From positions 248,001-312,000 of the forward strand of contig NZ_BBLT01000001.1 in NCBI RefSeq assembly GCF_000775915.1: a DNA stretch of 64,000 bases, written 5' to 3'. This DNA comes from Sporocytophaga myxococcoides (GTDB lineage: Bacteria; Bacteroidota; Bacteroidia; Cytophagales; Cytophagaceae). Below, piece by piece: positions 33,500-42,692 of the stretch. The notes below the pieces were generated by a model. The model was not told the DNA's origin and ran no database searches. It saw only the letters and a list, made by a program, of their open reading frames with translations. Positions within the stretch are counted from its first letter, which is position 1, and every line of letters begins with the position of its first letter. The position numbers and the translations under genes were made by a program.

Positions 33500-34399
33500 A
33501 TGAATTGGGAGCTCCTTCTAAAGCAATTTAAAAATTATCTTAAGTTAGAGAAGTCTTTATCGCTAAATTCTATAGATGCATATGTGCATGATGTTGTAAA
33601 ACTAAGACAGTTTTTAGAAATCTCCAATAAAGAAAGTAGCCCGGCCAGACTTACTTACAATGATTTGACTGACTTTCTGGTATTTCTTTCTGAATTGGGT
33701 ATGTCCCCTCATTCACAAGCGAGAATCATTTCTGGAATAAAAGGATTTTATAAGTTTTTGATGATAGAGGAGATTGTTACCAATGATCCATCAGCGCTTC
33801 TTGAAAGTCCAAAATTAGGAAGGAAACTTCCTGATACTTTAAGCTTCCCGGAAATAGAAAGTTTACTCAACTCTATTGATTTGTCAACTGCTGAAGGAAC
33901 GAGAAATCGTGCCATGCTGGAAACTTTGTATAGTTCCGGCCTTAGGGTTTCTGAGCTTGTAGAACTCCGACTTAATAATGTTTTTGGAGATCAGGGATTT
34001 TTAAGAGTGTTAGGTAAAGGAAACAAGGAAAGGCTTGTGCCGATAGGCAGAGAGGCTCTTAAGTATATAAATATTTATGTAAAAGAGATACGCTGCCACC
34101 TGGTGGCTAAACCTGGATCTGAAAACCATGTATTTTTAAACCGGAGAGGAGCAAGCCTCACCAGAGTGATGGTATTTACAATTATCAAAAATCTGGCGAA
34201 AGATTTAGGAATGAAAAAAAGTATTAGTCCCCATACTTTCAGACATTCTTTCGCAACTCATTTAATAGAAGGTGGTGCGGATTTAAGAGCAGTCCAGGAA
34301 ATGTTAGGTCATGAGTCTATCACAACTACTGAAATTTATACACATCTGGACAGAGATTATCTAAAGCAAATTATAAAAGATTTTCACCCTCGAAGTTAA
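33500..34399 (+). CDS. xerD: Tyrosine recombinase XerD
   Basis: A 299-residue site-specific recombinase that resolves chromosome dimers. The N-terminal SAM-like core-binding domain (LKQFKNYLKLEKSLSLNSID) is followed by the catalytic domain with the complete RKHRHY set: Arg in SSGLRVSELVEL (about residue 150), Lys in GKGNKERLVPI, HTFRH (about 245), GHESITTTEIY with the Tyr near residue 279. No integration or mobility genes adjoin it, and aroQ next door fits the housekeeping version, so I do not read it as a phage integrase. Confidence 0.93.
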   Translation: MNWELLLKQFKNYLKLEKSLSLNSIDAYVHDVVKLRQFLEISNKESSPARLTYNDLTDFLVFLSELGMSPHSQARIISGIKGFYKFLMIEEIVTNDPSALLESPKLGRKLPDTLSFPEIESLLNSIDLSTAEGTRNRAMLETLYSSGLRVSELVELRLNNVFGDQGFLRVLGKGNKERLVPIGREALKYINIYVKEIRCHLVAKPGSENHVFLNRRGASLTRVMVFTIIKNLAKDLGMKKSISPHTFRHSFATHLIEGGADLRAVQEMLGHESITTTEIYTHLDRDYLKQIIKDFHPRS

Positions 34400-34442
34400 C
34401 CCACCCCCATAAAGACCCGTGCAAAATATTTGCAGGAATTGA

Positions 34443-34817
34443 TTAATTAAGACATTGCATGCTTAGAACTATTTCCATCGGGACTATAGAGAAAGACATC
34501 TTTTCTTCAAGATGTAATTCATTATAATCAGATTTCAGCATGAACTGAACCTGGTGTGAATCCCTGTCGACAACTAAGAGGTATAGGAAATTAGCTTTCA
34601 ATAAATTATGAAATGCCTGAAGAAAATTATCTGCGTGAGTCGGCATTTTTTCTCTTACCAGGTCATATAATGTGGTAAATTGAAATAATGGTTTTTGTGT
34701 CTTTATGGTAGAGCTCAAATGGGAAATCACCTTGGATTTTACCAGTATTGAAAACATATTTTCATGAATCTGATCCTGAATCGCTCTGAGGTTTTCAATA
34801 TTCTCCTGTCTTCTCAT
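34443..34817 (-). CDS. Hypothetical protein, 124 residues
   Basis: A soluble, mostly helical protein beginning MRRQENIENLRAIQDQIHEN, with SVIVKSKVISHLS-type segments, and ending in EIVLSMQCLN. No signal peptide, membrane segment or known family. It is 72 bases downstream of the XRE regulator gene on the same strand and may share its transcript, making it a possible partner or target. Unrecognised. Confidence 0.6.
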   Translation of the reverse strand: MRRQENIENLRAIQDQIHENMFSILVKSKVISHLSSTIKTQKPLFQFTTLYDLVREKMPTHADNFLQAFHNLLKANFLYLLVVDRDSHQVQFMLKSDYNELHLEEKMSFSIVPMEIVLSMQCLN

Positions 34818-34889
34818 ATTAAAATAATAAAGAAGCGATTCACATTGTTTTCAAGAAATAGAATTCAATAAGAGGATTCCTGTAAGTGC

Positions 34890-35324
34890 CTATTTTCTAA
34901 CCTTTTTGGCTGTTTTTTTTGCGGATACTTTTAAGGCAGGCTTAGCTGATTTTTTACCAATCTTACTCTCCAATAAGGTATTGATTTTCTCTAGATATAA
35001 TATCTCTCTCTTAGCAATGTCCAGTTGCTTTTTGATATCTTCAGAGCTTCCATTTACCTTATCTCCCTTTTGCTTTTTCCTATACATAACTCCGTCTTCA
35101 TGCACTTCTGCTTTAGCAAGCTCTTCATTTGCAGCAAGTAATGTAAAGAAGTTGAAGTTTAACACCTTTGAAATTTGCAGGAGAAGGTCTGTGTCTACAC
35201 TTTCTCTCTTAAATATATCCTGCACATTCTGTCGTGATTTGTTTATTCGCCTTGCGAATTCACTCTTATTCATTCCAAGCTCAGCAAGTCTCGAAAGAAT
35301 CAATTTTCCAATATGTTTTGCCAT
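34890..35324 (-). CDS. XRE-family transcriptional regulator with histone-like tail
   Basis: A 144-residue protein with an N-terminal helix-turn-helix (residues about 5-60, GMNKSEFARRINKSRQNVQD) like XRE repressors. A coiled-coil-like middle (SEDIKKQLDIAKREILYLEK) suggests dimerisation. The C-terminus is very Lys/Ala/Val-rich (KKSAKPALKVSAKKTAKKVR), a basic tail like histone H1, which would add non-specific DNA binding. Targets are unknown. It is followed by an unknown gene and preceded by a 340-base AT-rich gap. Confidence 0.82.
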   Translation of the reverse strand: MAKHIGKLILSRLAELGMNKSEFARRINKSRQNVQDIFKRESVDTDLLLQISKVLNFNFFTLLAANEELAKAEVHEDGVMYRKKQKGDKVNGSSEDIKKQLDIAKREILYLEKINTLLESKIGKKSAKPALKVSAKKTAKKVRK

Positions 35325-35662
35325 TTAGCAAATTTTATTAATTAAATAATTTCTTGTACAAATCCCTGTATCAAAAAATTTTAAGAATTTATTATTTTTT
35401 TGAATATAAAGTAAAAAAATAGGACATTAAATTTTTCTAACCTCAGGTTTTTTGAGGGTTTTTCCCTATTTTCTAATAAGTTACAGATTGGATTCCTATG
35501 CTTTTTACCTGATACACAAAGGAATTTAATAATTCTCTAGAAATGACAAATTGCAGTTTGTTAAAATAACTAACGTATGTAATACTTTAGTGTATTTTGT
35601 ACAAAAATTAATAGTTTTTTGCTGCAATGTATAATATTAGTGTAAAAAAATATGAAATAAAA
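35325..35662. other. AT-rich intergenic region, no gene seen
   Basis: About 340 very AT-rich bases between the XRE start and the stop of the glycosyltransferase gene, both leftward. It holds a hairpin aacctca/tgaggg (about 35439-35457) next to a T run that could be a plus-strand terminator although no plus-strand gene is upstream. No coding frame of note. The XRE promoter should be in it, but I could not place a consensus element. Confidence 0.5.
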
Positions 35663-36547
35663 TTAATCCAGGGTATAAAGCGGCATCATCCACCTTTTCT
35701 TTTTAAGCTTCCGCATTGCCTTTGGGAAAAAACTGAGATTTTCATATTGCATTTTGGGCTTTATAAGAACCTGAGGATTTATAATATCAATTTTCGTTAA
35801 TATCAATTGATAAGGTTTGCCTGAATAATAAGTGAAAAAATTGTCAAGGACAGCTCTGTATTCTTTAAAATTCCAATAATGGAAAATATATGGTTCTGCC
35901 AGAACAATTTTTCCTAGAGAATGTTCATTTAGAATATAGGAAAATGACAATTGTTCCATACAATGAATCCCTGTATGATCATATAACAGGTCTGTTTTTT
36001 CCAAAACATCATCAAGAAGATTTTTATAAGAATAAGGTATACCTAAAACTCCTGCATTATACATATTTGTTTCTGTAGGAATTTTTATTTTGGTCTGAAG
36101 GTCTTTATCCTTAAGTATTTTTTTGAGTTTCTTAAAAGTAATATTTGAACCTGAGGCAATTAAACCCTCATTTTTGTGCATTATGAAATTCCCAGAATCT
36201 ATTTTAGAAAATAATTCATCAGGTCTGGATAAAAAAGTTGTATCTGAATCAGCATAAAGAATCGAACATTCATAATTTTTGAATACATCTTTTATTATCT
36301 CGACTTTTACCCTGTGCAAGAATCTATTCGGTCCGCTCCACTTCAGTATTTGTGGTCTGTCAATTTCTTTGAACTCAATATACTCTGGTAAATATTTTTT
36401 CAGGTACTGTATTTGATCGGAATAGACAATAATTTTTTGGGGTGGTTGCTGATAATCGTATTGCTTTATTAAGGTATAAATCGAATAAATCAATTCATTG
36501 ATGATATCGATCTGACCATAGCTTTGATACACTATACAGTGGTTCAT
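35663..36547 (-). CDS. GT-A-like glycosyltransferase, unassigned family
   Basis: A cytoplasmic protein of about 294 residues starting MNHCIVYQSYGQIDII (an upstream in-frame ATG at 36583 would add 12 residues). A DxD-like metal/nucleotide motif, CSILYADSDTTFLSRPDELF, the conserved NMYNAGVLGIPYS and a late HYWNFKEYRAVLDNF are characteristic of nucleotide-sugar-dependent GT-A enzymes. No membrane anchor. It stands apart from the main glycan cluster at 1-6.4 kb, in an accessory-looking stretch. Acceptor and sugar are unknown. Confidence 0.65.
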   Translation of the reverse strand: MNHCIVYQSYGQIDIINELIYSIYTLIKQYDYQQPPQKIIVYSDQIQYLKKYLPEYIEFKEIDRPQILKWSGPNRFLHRVKVEIIKDVFKNYECSILYADSDTTFLSRPDELFSKIDSGNFIMHKNEGLIASGSNITFKKLKKILKDKDLQTKIKIPTETNMYNAGVLGIPYSYKNLLDDVLEKTDLLYDHTGIHCMEQLSFSYILNEHSLGKIVLAEPYIFHYWNFKEYRAVLDNFFTYYSGKPYQLILTKIDIINPQVLIKPKMQYENLSFFPKAMRKLKKKRWMMPLYTLD

Positions 36548-36621
36548 AAAATATAACCTCTTAACTCTAAAATTAATCAGCAATATAGGATTATTTAATC
36601 AGAGAGTCCATCTATACGCCT

Positions 36622-37352
36622 TTATATTCGGGTCCCTTGAAGTACTTTTATTTCCGAACCTTCTGCAAGAAAGACGCTGTTAGGTATCTGGTTACTTAGA
36701 CAAGCAAACTCATTGCCGTAAATGTCTTTGCAATTAACTTGAATGTCATGGGTTTCCACTGGATATACATTCCATTTGGGATGTTCCACACCATACTCAG
36801 CTGTTATATTTTCTTTGATTTTTGTATATCCCCAATAGTGTTCTGTTATAAATTCTTCTTCCGAACCTTCATCAAAACAGCACCTCTTGTTATTAGCACT
36901 CACCTTTAACCGATTCCAGCTATTTTGGAATTTCCATTCATATGAAACCTGAAGTTTGCTTCCGCTTTGCCACAAATGCCTCATTGGCATTGTTTCATAA
37001 TTTTCATTGTAAAGTGTATTGGCAACAAAGGTAATTGCAGGCTTGGGGTAATTGCAGGCTTGGGGACGATTTCTTTAATGAATACAACACCTCTTCTCCA
37101 TTGCCCATCCTCAGACTTATATTTTACATAGAATCTAAGATTGACTTCTTCAAAATCAGTGTGAAAAGGAATTTTAAGTCCTTTGACTTTTGTATTACAA
37201 AATTTAAAGCCGACCAGACTTACAAGACATTTATTATTGAAGAAATCCAGCTCAGTTTTATGAGGAAGATGTTTTTTTAAATCAGAGGGATCGAATTCGT
37301 AGTTGGCAAGAATTAGATTTCTCCATTGAGCTTGCAGAAATACATTTTTCAT
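36622..37352 (-). pseudogene. DUF2071 (YqjF-like) gene broken by a tandem duplication
   Basis: Two frames of one gene, DUF2071, a family with an acetoacetate-decarboxylase-like fold and unknown role. The first part (36981-37352) begins MKNVFLQAQWRNLILANYEF and ends soon after IVPKPAIT; the second (36622-36990) begins with MPMRHLWQSGS and holds HYWGYTK and EVKVLQ-like end. A perfect 17-bp duplication at 37031-37064 causes the shift. With one copy removed the join reads VPKPAITFVANTLYNENYET then MPMRHLW, the expected family sequence. It is broken as shown, or the extra copy is an assembly error. Confidence 0.8.
37031..37064. repeat. 17-bp perfect tandem duplication inside the DUF2071 gene
   Basis: gtaattgcaggcttggg occurs twice in direct tandem (37031-37047 and 37048-37064). 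Its length is not a multiple of three, which shifts the reading frame of the DUF2071 gene. Confidence 0.95.
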
Positions 37353-37469
37353 AAGTTAAAAATGAATTGAACTTAGAATAAATTAATGATAAAAAATTCA
37401 TTTTCCAGCCTTTTCTAAAAAAGTTTTACCAACCTGTTAAACGTGCTTTTTTAATCCCTTTCTCTGTCC

Positions 37470-37477
37470 TAAATTTG
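37470..37477 (+). promoter_or_regulatory. Candidate -7 promoter element for pyrD
   Basis: TAAATTTG fits TAnnTTTG and lies 20 bases before the TTG start of pyrD, giving a very short leader. No clear -33 TTTG at the expected distance. Confidence 0.42.
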
Positions 37478-37497
37478 ATAGAAAAAGCAAAACAGTT

Positions 37498-38535
37498 TTG
37501 TATAAAAAAATTCTACTCCCGCTTCTTTTTCAAATTGATCCTGAAAAAGTACACCATCTTACATTCGATCTTGTTCGTTTTTTCTTTAAAATTCCTGGAA
37601 TATCACTGGTTTTCAAGTTGCTTTATCGGGTAAAAGATAAAAGGCTTGAACGTAAGCTATTTGGAATTACATTTCCTAATCCCGTCGGTTTGGCTGCAGG
37701 CTTTGATAAGGATGCAAAGTTGTTTAATGAGTTGTCCTGCATGGGATTTGGGTTTGTCGAAATCGGAACGCTAACGCCTAAACCTCAACCGGGTAATGAT
37801 AAACCACGCTTGTTCAGACTAAGAGAAGATGAAGCTATAATAAACAGAATGGGATTCAATAATGAAGGAGTAGAGGCGGCTGTTGAAAGGCTAAAAAATA
37901 GAAGAGAAAAAGTAATTATTGGCGGAAATATTGGTAAGAATAAAGCTACTGATAATGTGGATGCGGTAAAAGATTATAAGTATGGCTTCAATGTTCTGTT
38001 TGACTATGTAGATTATTTTGTGGTGAATGTGAGTTCTCCTAATACCCCGGATTTAAGAGCATTACAGGATAAGAAACCTCTGACCGAACTTTTGAGTAGT
38101 TTAAAAGATCTTAATCTTTCTAAACCTGCACCAAAGCCAATACTCCTTAAGATTGCGCCTGATCTTACCACTGGTGATCTTGATGATATTATATCCATTA
38201 TTAAAGAGTTGAAAATTGATGGTGTAATAGCTACCAATACCACAGTTTCAAGGTCCGGTCTTAAAACTGATCAGGCAGTGTTAGATCAGATTGGCAAATT
38301 GGGGGGCTTAAGTGGAAAGCCATTGCATAAAAGATCTGTAGAAGTGGTTGAATATCTGGTGCAAAAATCCGGAAATGCCTTCCCTGTCATTGCGGTCGGA
38401 GGAATTCATTCTGCTGAAGATGCCATGGATATGTTCAGGGCAGGTGCCACTCTGGTGCAGATATATACTGGGTTTATCTATGAGGGCCCCGCTCTGGTTA
38501 GTGCAATCAATAAGAAATTACTCAAAGAAAAATAG
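37498..38535 (+). CDS. pyrD: Dihydroorotate dehydrogenase (quinone), class 2
   Basis: The membrane-associated class 2 enzyme that oxidises dihydroorotate with a quinone acceptor. The N-terminal extension ([20 protein letters not shown]) is the membrane-binding part. FMN and substrate motifs: [45 protein letters not shown], and the catalytic-Ser loop [15 protein letters not shown]. The only plausible start in frame is a TTG at 37498. Length 345 matches the family. Confidence 0.93.
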   Translation: MYKKILLPLLFQIDPEKVHHLTFDLVRFFFKIPGISLVFKLLYRVKDKRLERKLFGITFPNPVGLAAGFDKDAKLFNELSCMGFGFVEIGTLTPKPQPGNDKPRLFRLREDEAIINRMGFNNEGVEAAVERLKNRREKVIIGGNIGKNKATDNVDAVKDYKYGFNVLFDYVDYFVVNVSSPNTPDLRALQDKKPLTELLSSLKDLNLSKPAPKPILLKIAPDLTTGDLDDIISIIKELKIDGVIATNTTVSRSGLKTDQAVLDQIGKLGGLSGKPLHKRSVEVVEYLVQKSGNAFPVIAVGGIHSAEDAMDMFRAGATLVQIYTGFIYEGPALVSAINKKLLKEK

Positions 38536-38620
38536 GATTTTTAATAGTAAGACCTTCTCATATTTTAAACCTATTCTTTGGTAAAAATTCTTAATTTTGT
38601 AATCCATTATTCCAAATACC

Positions 38621-41137
38621 ATGGCTGAAAATACCTATAAGAAACCTAATAAAAAGAAGGAAAAAGAAAGCTCTGGAAGCAGACTTCCCAACATTAATTT
38701 AGGTTTTCTGAAAGACAGGCGATTTTTGCTTGCTTCAGGATTCACTTTATTGGTATTTTCCCTTTGTCTGGTCATTGCCTTTATATCTTTTCTGTTTAAT
38801 GGAACCGAAGATCAAAGTGTAGTAGAGGCATTACTTTCAACAAACGTTCAGGAGTCGGGACTGGAATCCAGAAACTGGCTGGGATTATTTGGATCTGTTT
38901 TATCATATTGGTTTATATTTAAGTGGTTTGGAATAGCGTCCTTTTTATTTATCCCACTGGTTTTCCTGATAGGTTTTAAACTGGTTTTTCAAAAGGATCT
39001 CTTCAATTTCAGAAGAGTATTTATATTCTGTGCATTTTTTATATTTTGGATTTCACTTACTTCCGGTTATTTTGTTTTTGCAATTGATAATCAGTCTGTC
39101 CTTGGTTTTCTGAGTGGAGGTATTGGCTTTGAACTTGCAAATATTACAAACGCAATGATTGGCTGGGGGACTCCGCTTGTAATGCTTCTGGCCCTGGTAA
39201 TTTTCAGCATATTTTATTTTAACATTACCACAATCTGGGGAGCCAAAGAGGTACTGGCAGAAAATGTTGCAGAGGCCAAAAATCATTTAAAAGAAATTGC
39301 TTCTGATGATCAGGAAAAAGAAGAAGAGGAAGAGGAAATTTCAGATGAAGACTGGCTGGTCAAGGTTGTGGATGAACAAGAGGAGACTGCTGAAGAAGCT
39401 TTAGAAGAAGAGGAAGAAGTATCTGGGCAGGAATATGAGAATGAGGAATATGAGGAAGAAGTTGGCGAAGAAGATGGGGCAGAGGAAGAATATGAATATG
39501 AAGAAAATTCAGAAGAAGAGGAAGTTCATGAATACATTCCTTCCAATGAAGAAGGAGGTATAGGTCTGATGGTTGCAAAAGCACCTGAGGAAGAGATTGT
39601 TGAAGAAGGAATAGCTGAAAACTATGATCCGACCCTTGATCTATCTTCTTATAAATATCCAACCCTTGACTTACTTAATGAATATGAAGGAGTTAAATTT
39701 CAGGTAAGCAAAGAAGAGCTTGAGGCCAACAAAGATAAGATTGTAGAAACACTCTCTCATTATAATATTGGTATCAGCAATATCAAGGCAACCATTGGTC
39801 CAACTGTTACTTTGTATGAGATCGTACCGGATGCAGGTATCAGAATTTCAAAAATAAAAAATCTTGAAGATGATATTGCCTTAAGTCTTGCAGCACTTGG
39901 TATAAGAATTATAGCCCCTATTCCAGGCAAAGGTACAATAGGTATTGAAGTGCCAAACAGCAATAAAGAAACAGTATCTATCCGTTCAGTACTGTCCACC
40001 GAGAAGTTTTTGAAGAGCGACAAAGATCTTCCTGTTGTATTTGGGAAAACTATATCCAATGAAGTATTTGTCGGAGACCTTGCTAAAATGCCGCACTTGC
40101 TGATGGCAGGTGCTACAGGTCAGGGTAAATCTGTAGGTTTGAATGTGCTGTTGGCTTCACTTATTTATAAAAAACATCCATCCCAGTTAAAATTTGTACT
40201 GGTGGATCCTAAAAAAGTAGAGCTTTCCTTATTTAATAAAATAGAAAGACATTTTCTGGCAAAGCTTCCTGATACTCAGGATGCAATTATAACGGATACT
40301 AAAAAAGTAATTCATACGCTCAATTCCCTCTGTATGGAAATGGATATGCGTTACGATCTTCTCAAAGATGCTAATTGCAGAAATCTAAAAGAGTACAATA
40401 AAAAGTTTGTTGAACGGAAGCTTAATCCGACCAAAGGACATCGCTTTATGCCGTATATCGTACTTGTTATAGATGAGCTTGCTGACTTAATGATGACTGC
40501 GGGTAAAGAGGTTGAAACCCCGATTGCCCGTCTTGCTCAGCTGGCGCGTGCTATTGGTATTCACCTTGTGGTTGCTACACAAAGACCGTCTGTCAATGTA
40601 ATTACGGGTATTATAAAAGCGAATTTCCCGGCGAGGTTGTCTTTTAAAGTAACCTCCAAAATAGATTCCAGAACTATTCTGGATGCTGGAGGAGCTGAGC
40701 AGTTAATCGGGCAAGGGGATATGTTATTTTCAATGGGGTCTGAACTAATTCGTGTACAATGTGCTTTTATAGATACTCCGGAGGTTGAAAAAGTCTGCGA
40801 ATTTATTGGATCTCAGAGAGGTTATGATTCAGCGTATATGTTGCCTGAGTATGTTGATGAAGAAGGAGAAGGAGGGGATAAGGGAGAATTCAATTTTGCA
40901 GAAAGAGATAGTTTATTCGAGGAAGCCGCCCGGATTATTGTTACACATCAACAGGGAAGTACTTCATTATTACAAAGAAGATTAAAACTAGGCTACAACA
41001 GAGCAGGCCGTTTGATAGATCAGCTGGAGTCTGCAGGAGTTGTCGGTCCGTTTGAAGGAAGCAAAGCCAGAGAGGTGCTTGTGACCGACGAATATAGTTT
41101 GGAACAATTATTGAATGAATTGGATAAGAAAAAATAG
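38621..41137 (+). CDS. ftsK: DNA translocase FtsK
   Basis: The septum-bound motor that clears the chromosome terminus at division and activates XerCD. Four N-terminal membrane segments (to about residue 205) are followed by an extremely acidic linker of about 80 residues (about 228-308, EEE/EEY-rich), then the ATPase with Walker A GATGQGKSVGLN near 495 and Walker B LVIDELADLM near 615, and a C-terminal gamma winged helix (LLQRRLKLGYNRAGRLIDQL, AREVLVTDEY). At 838 residues it is typical for the phylum. lolA-like genes follow within 20 bases. Confidence 0.95.
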   Translation: MAENTYKKPNKKKEKESSGSRLPNINLGFLKDRRFLLASGFTLLVFSLCLVIAFISFLFNGTEDQSVVEALLSTNVQESGLESRNWLGLFGSVLSYWFIFKWFGIASFLFIPLVFLIGFKLVFQKDLFNFRRVFIFCAFFIFWISLTSGYFVFAIDNQSVLGFLSGGIGFELANITNAMIGWGTPLVMLLALVIFSIFYFNITTIWGAKEVLAENVAEAKNHLKEIASDDQEKEEEEEEISDEDWLVKVVDEQEETAEEALEEEEEVSGQEYENEEYEEEVGEEDGAEEEYEYEENSEEEEVHEYIPSNEEGGIGLMVAKAPEEEIVEEGIAENYDPTLDLSSYKYPTLDLLNEYEGVKFQVSKEELEANKDKIVETLSHYNIGISNIKATIGPTVTLYEIVPDAGIRISKIKNLEDDIALSLAALGIRIIAPIPGKGTIGIEVPNSNKETVSIRSVLSTEKFLKSDKDLPVVFGKTISNEVFVGDLAKMPHLLMAGATGQGKSVGLNVLLASLIYKKHPSQLKFVLVDPKKVELSLFNKIERHFLAKLPDTQDAIITDTKKVIHTLNSLCMEMDMRYDLLKDANCRNLKEYNKKFVERKLNPTKGHRFMPYIVLVIDELADLMMTAGKEVETPIARLAQLARAIGIHLVVATQRPSVNVITGIIKANFPARLSFKVTSKIDSRTILDAGGAEQLIGQGDMLFSMGSELIRVQCAFIDTPEVEKVCEFIGSQRGYDSAYMLPEYVDEEGEGGDKGEFNFAERDSLFEEAARIIVTHQQGSTSLLQRRLKLGYNRAGRLIDQLESAGVVGPFEGSKAREVLVTDEYSLEQLLNELDKKK

Positions 41138-41157
41138 GAATACGAAATTTTAGTTAA

Positions 41158-41802
41158 ATGAGAAAAATTGCAAGCCTTTTAATAGTACTATTTGTTAGTC
41201 TTTCGAAAGTATCTTTCGCTCAATATGACCCAAAAGCAGCAGCGATTCTTGATGCAATGAGTTCAAAGTATAAAAGTATGCCTTCCTTTAAGGCAAAATT
41301 TGTCTATACACTTGAAGCTCCTAATAATGTTAAAGAAACTTCTGAAGGGGAAATTGTAGTAAAAGGTTCTAAATTTACATTAAAGATAGATGGTCAGGAG
41401 ATTATTAATAACGGGTCTACTGTTTGGACTTACATTAAGGATGCGAATGAAGTGAATGTTTCGAACTATGAGCCAGATGAAAATGATTTGAATCCGACAA
41501 AGATTTATTCAATGTATAAAAAAGGTTATAAATATACCTTTCTGGAAGAAAAAAATGAGAATGGTAAGACTTATGAGGTTGTCGATCTGATTCCTGAAGA
41601 CAGAAAGCCACAGATTTTTAAAGTTAGAATGGAAATAAATAAGAAGGATAAAACTCTGAAAAGCTGGAAAATATTTGAGAAAAACGGAAACAAGTATTAT
41701 TATACCGTAAAAGAATTTATTCCTGATTTTAAAGTGGAAGACAACTATTTTAGTTTTGATGTTTCAAAACATAAAGGCGTTGAAGTGATTGAATTAAGAT
41801 AG
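41158..41802 (+). CDS. LolA-like outer membrane lipoprotein carrier (copy 1)
   Basis: A 214-residue periplasmic protein with a signal peptide ending near SFAQY. The LolA-type fold is seen as YKSMPSFKAKFVYTLEAP, EGEIVVKGSKFTLKIDGQEI, GSTVWTYIKDANEVNVSNY and NKKDKTLKSWKIFEKNG. LolA shuttles lipoproteins from the inner to the outer membrane. Placement 20 bases after ftsK matches a common Bacteroidota arrangement. A nearly equal paralogue follows immediately. Confidence 0.87.
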   Translation: MRKIASLLIVLFVSLSKVSFAQYDPKAAAILDAMSSKYKSMPSFKAKFVYTLEAPNNVKETSEGEIVVKGSKFTLKIDGQEIINNGSTVWTYIKDANEVNVSNYEPDENDLNPTKIYSMYKKGYKYTFLEEKNENGKTYEVVDLIPEDRKPQIFKVRMEINKKDKTLKSWKIFEKNGNKYYYTVKEFIPDFKVEDNYFSFDVSKHKGVEVIELR

Positions 41803-41819
41803 AAGTCAAAAAACAGACA

Positions 41820-42464
41820 ATGAAAAAAATTTCCCTGGGGCTTTTAGCAATTTGTTTAAGTTTCCGAGCTTTGTATGCTCAACAGGATCCTAAAGCCGCC
41901 GCAACGCTTGACGCTGTAAGTAAAAAATACCAACAAATTAAATCCTTTAAGGCAAAGTTTACCTATTCATTGGAAAGTCCCACCGCTGGCATCAATGAAA
42001 CCTCTGAAGGAGAAATTATTGTTCAGGGGCCCAAGTTTAACCTGAAACTAAGTGGTCAGGAAATTATTAATAATGGTACTACCGTTTGGACCTATCTTAA
42101 AGAATCAAACGAAGTGAATATTACTAATTATGAGCCCGGAGAGGAGGATGTTACTCCTTCAAGAATATACAGCATTTACAAGAAAGGCTACAAATATGCT
42201 TTTCTGGAAGAAAAACAGGAAGGCGGTAAAGTCTATGAAGTAATTGATCTCATCCCTGAAGATAAAAATAATCAGTTTTTTAAAGTCAGATTGGAAATTA
42301 ACAAAAAAGATAAGACTATAAAAAGCTGGAAAATTTTTGAGAAAAACGGAAACAGATACCTTTACACTGTAAAAAGCTTCTTCCCGGATTTTAAAGTGGA
42401 CGAGTCATTGTTTTCATTTGACAAATCAAAATATAAAAATGTAGAAGTTGTCGATCTCAGATAA
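41820..42464 (+). CDS. LolA-like outer membrane lipoprotein carrier (copy 2)
   Basis: A tandem paralogue, also 214 residues, begun 17 bases after the first. Signal peptide MKKISLGLLAICLSFRALYA, then SFKAKFTYSLESPTAGINET, GPKFNLKLSGQEIINNGTTV, WTYLKESNEVNITNYEPGEE and KDKTIKSWKIFEKNGNRYLY. The two copies share long stretches yet differ through the coding region, so duplication is not recent. Retention suggests division of labour, perhaps different lipoprotein sets. Ends at a terminator. Confidence 0.87.
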   Translation: MKKISLGLLAICLSFRALYAQQDPKAAATLDAVSKKYQQIKSFKAKFTYSLESPTAGINETSEGEIIVQGPKFNLKLSGQEIINNGTTVWTYLKESNEVNITNYEPGEEDVTPSRIYSIYKKGYKYAFLEEKQEGGKVYEVIDLIPEDKNNQFFKVRLEINKKDKTIKSWKIFEKNGNRYLYTVKSFFPDFKVDESLFSFDKSKYKNVEVVDLR

Positions 42465-42480
42465 CTGATTCTGAAACATT

Positions 42481-42529
42481 AAAAAAAGCCTGAGGGGTAA
42501 ATGAAAATTTAACTTCAGGCTTCTTTATT
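42481..42529 (+). terminator. Terminator after the lolA-like pair
   Basis: Stem aagcctga/tcaggctt (42486-42493 and 42515-42522) with a longer AT-rich loop and a T-rich tail. It ends the ftsK-lolA-lolA unit. Confidence 0.75.
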
Positions 42530-42610
42530 ATATAAACCTGGTTTAAAATACCTCCCTTCCTGAACTTATTCCCGAAAAGTGACATAAGTAGTATCTCTGA
42601 AAGATTTTGT

Positions 42611-42668
42611 CAATTTTCAACTTTTAGCTTTCGGCTTTCAGCCCTTTCAACTTTCAATTTTCCGCCTT
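42611..42668 (-). repeat. Heptanucleotide repeat tract before pyrF
   Basis: On the minus strand the units read aaaattga, aagttga, aagggctga, aagccga, aagctaa, aagttga, aaattga, with one 9-base unit breaking the 7-base period. Same family as the tracts at 10289, 10435 and 14534, and again outside coding sequence near a gene end. Confidence 0.8.
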
Positions 42669-42692
42669 ATTTTTATGCATTCCTGATTTACG

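Noticed and set aside
33500-34399. XerD as a mobile-element integrase
   Set aside because: No attachment repeats, tRNA or phage genes nearby; the divergent aroQ neighbour fits the housekeeping recombinase.
34906-35328. 140-residue frame on the plus strand opposite the XRE gene
   Set aside because: The XRE frame has a clear HTH and a basic tail; the opposite frame is Ser/Phe/Cys-rich antisense.
36622-37352. Programmed frameshift in the DUF2071 gene
   Set aside because: A perfect 17-bp duplication whose removal restores the frame explains the shift better than slippery-site recoding; no slippery heptamer plus structure is visible.
39360-39662. Leu/Pro/His-rich 100-residue frame on the minus strand
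   Set aside because: It is the antisense of the Glu-rich FtsK linker and has no independent support.
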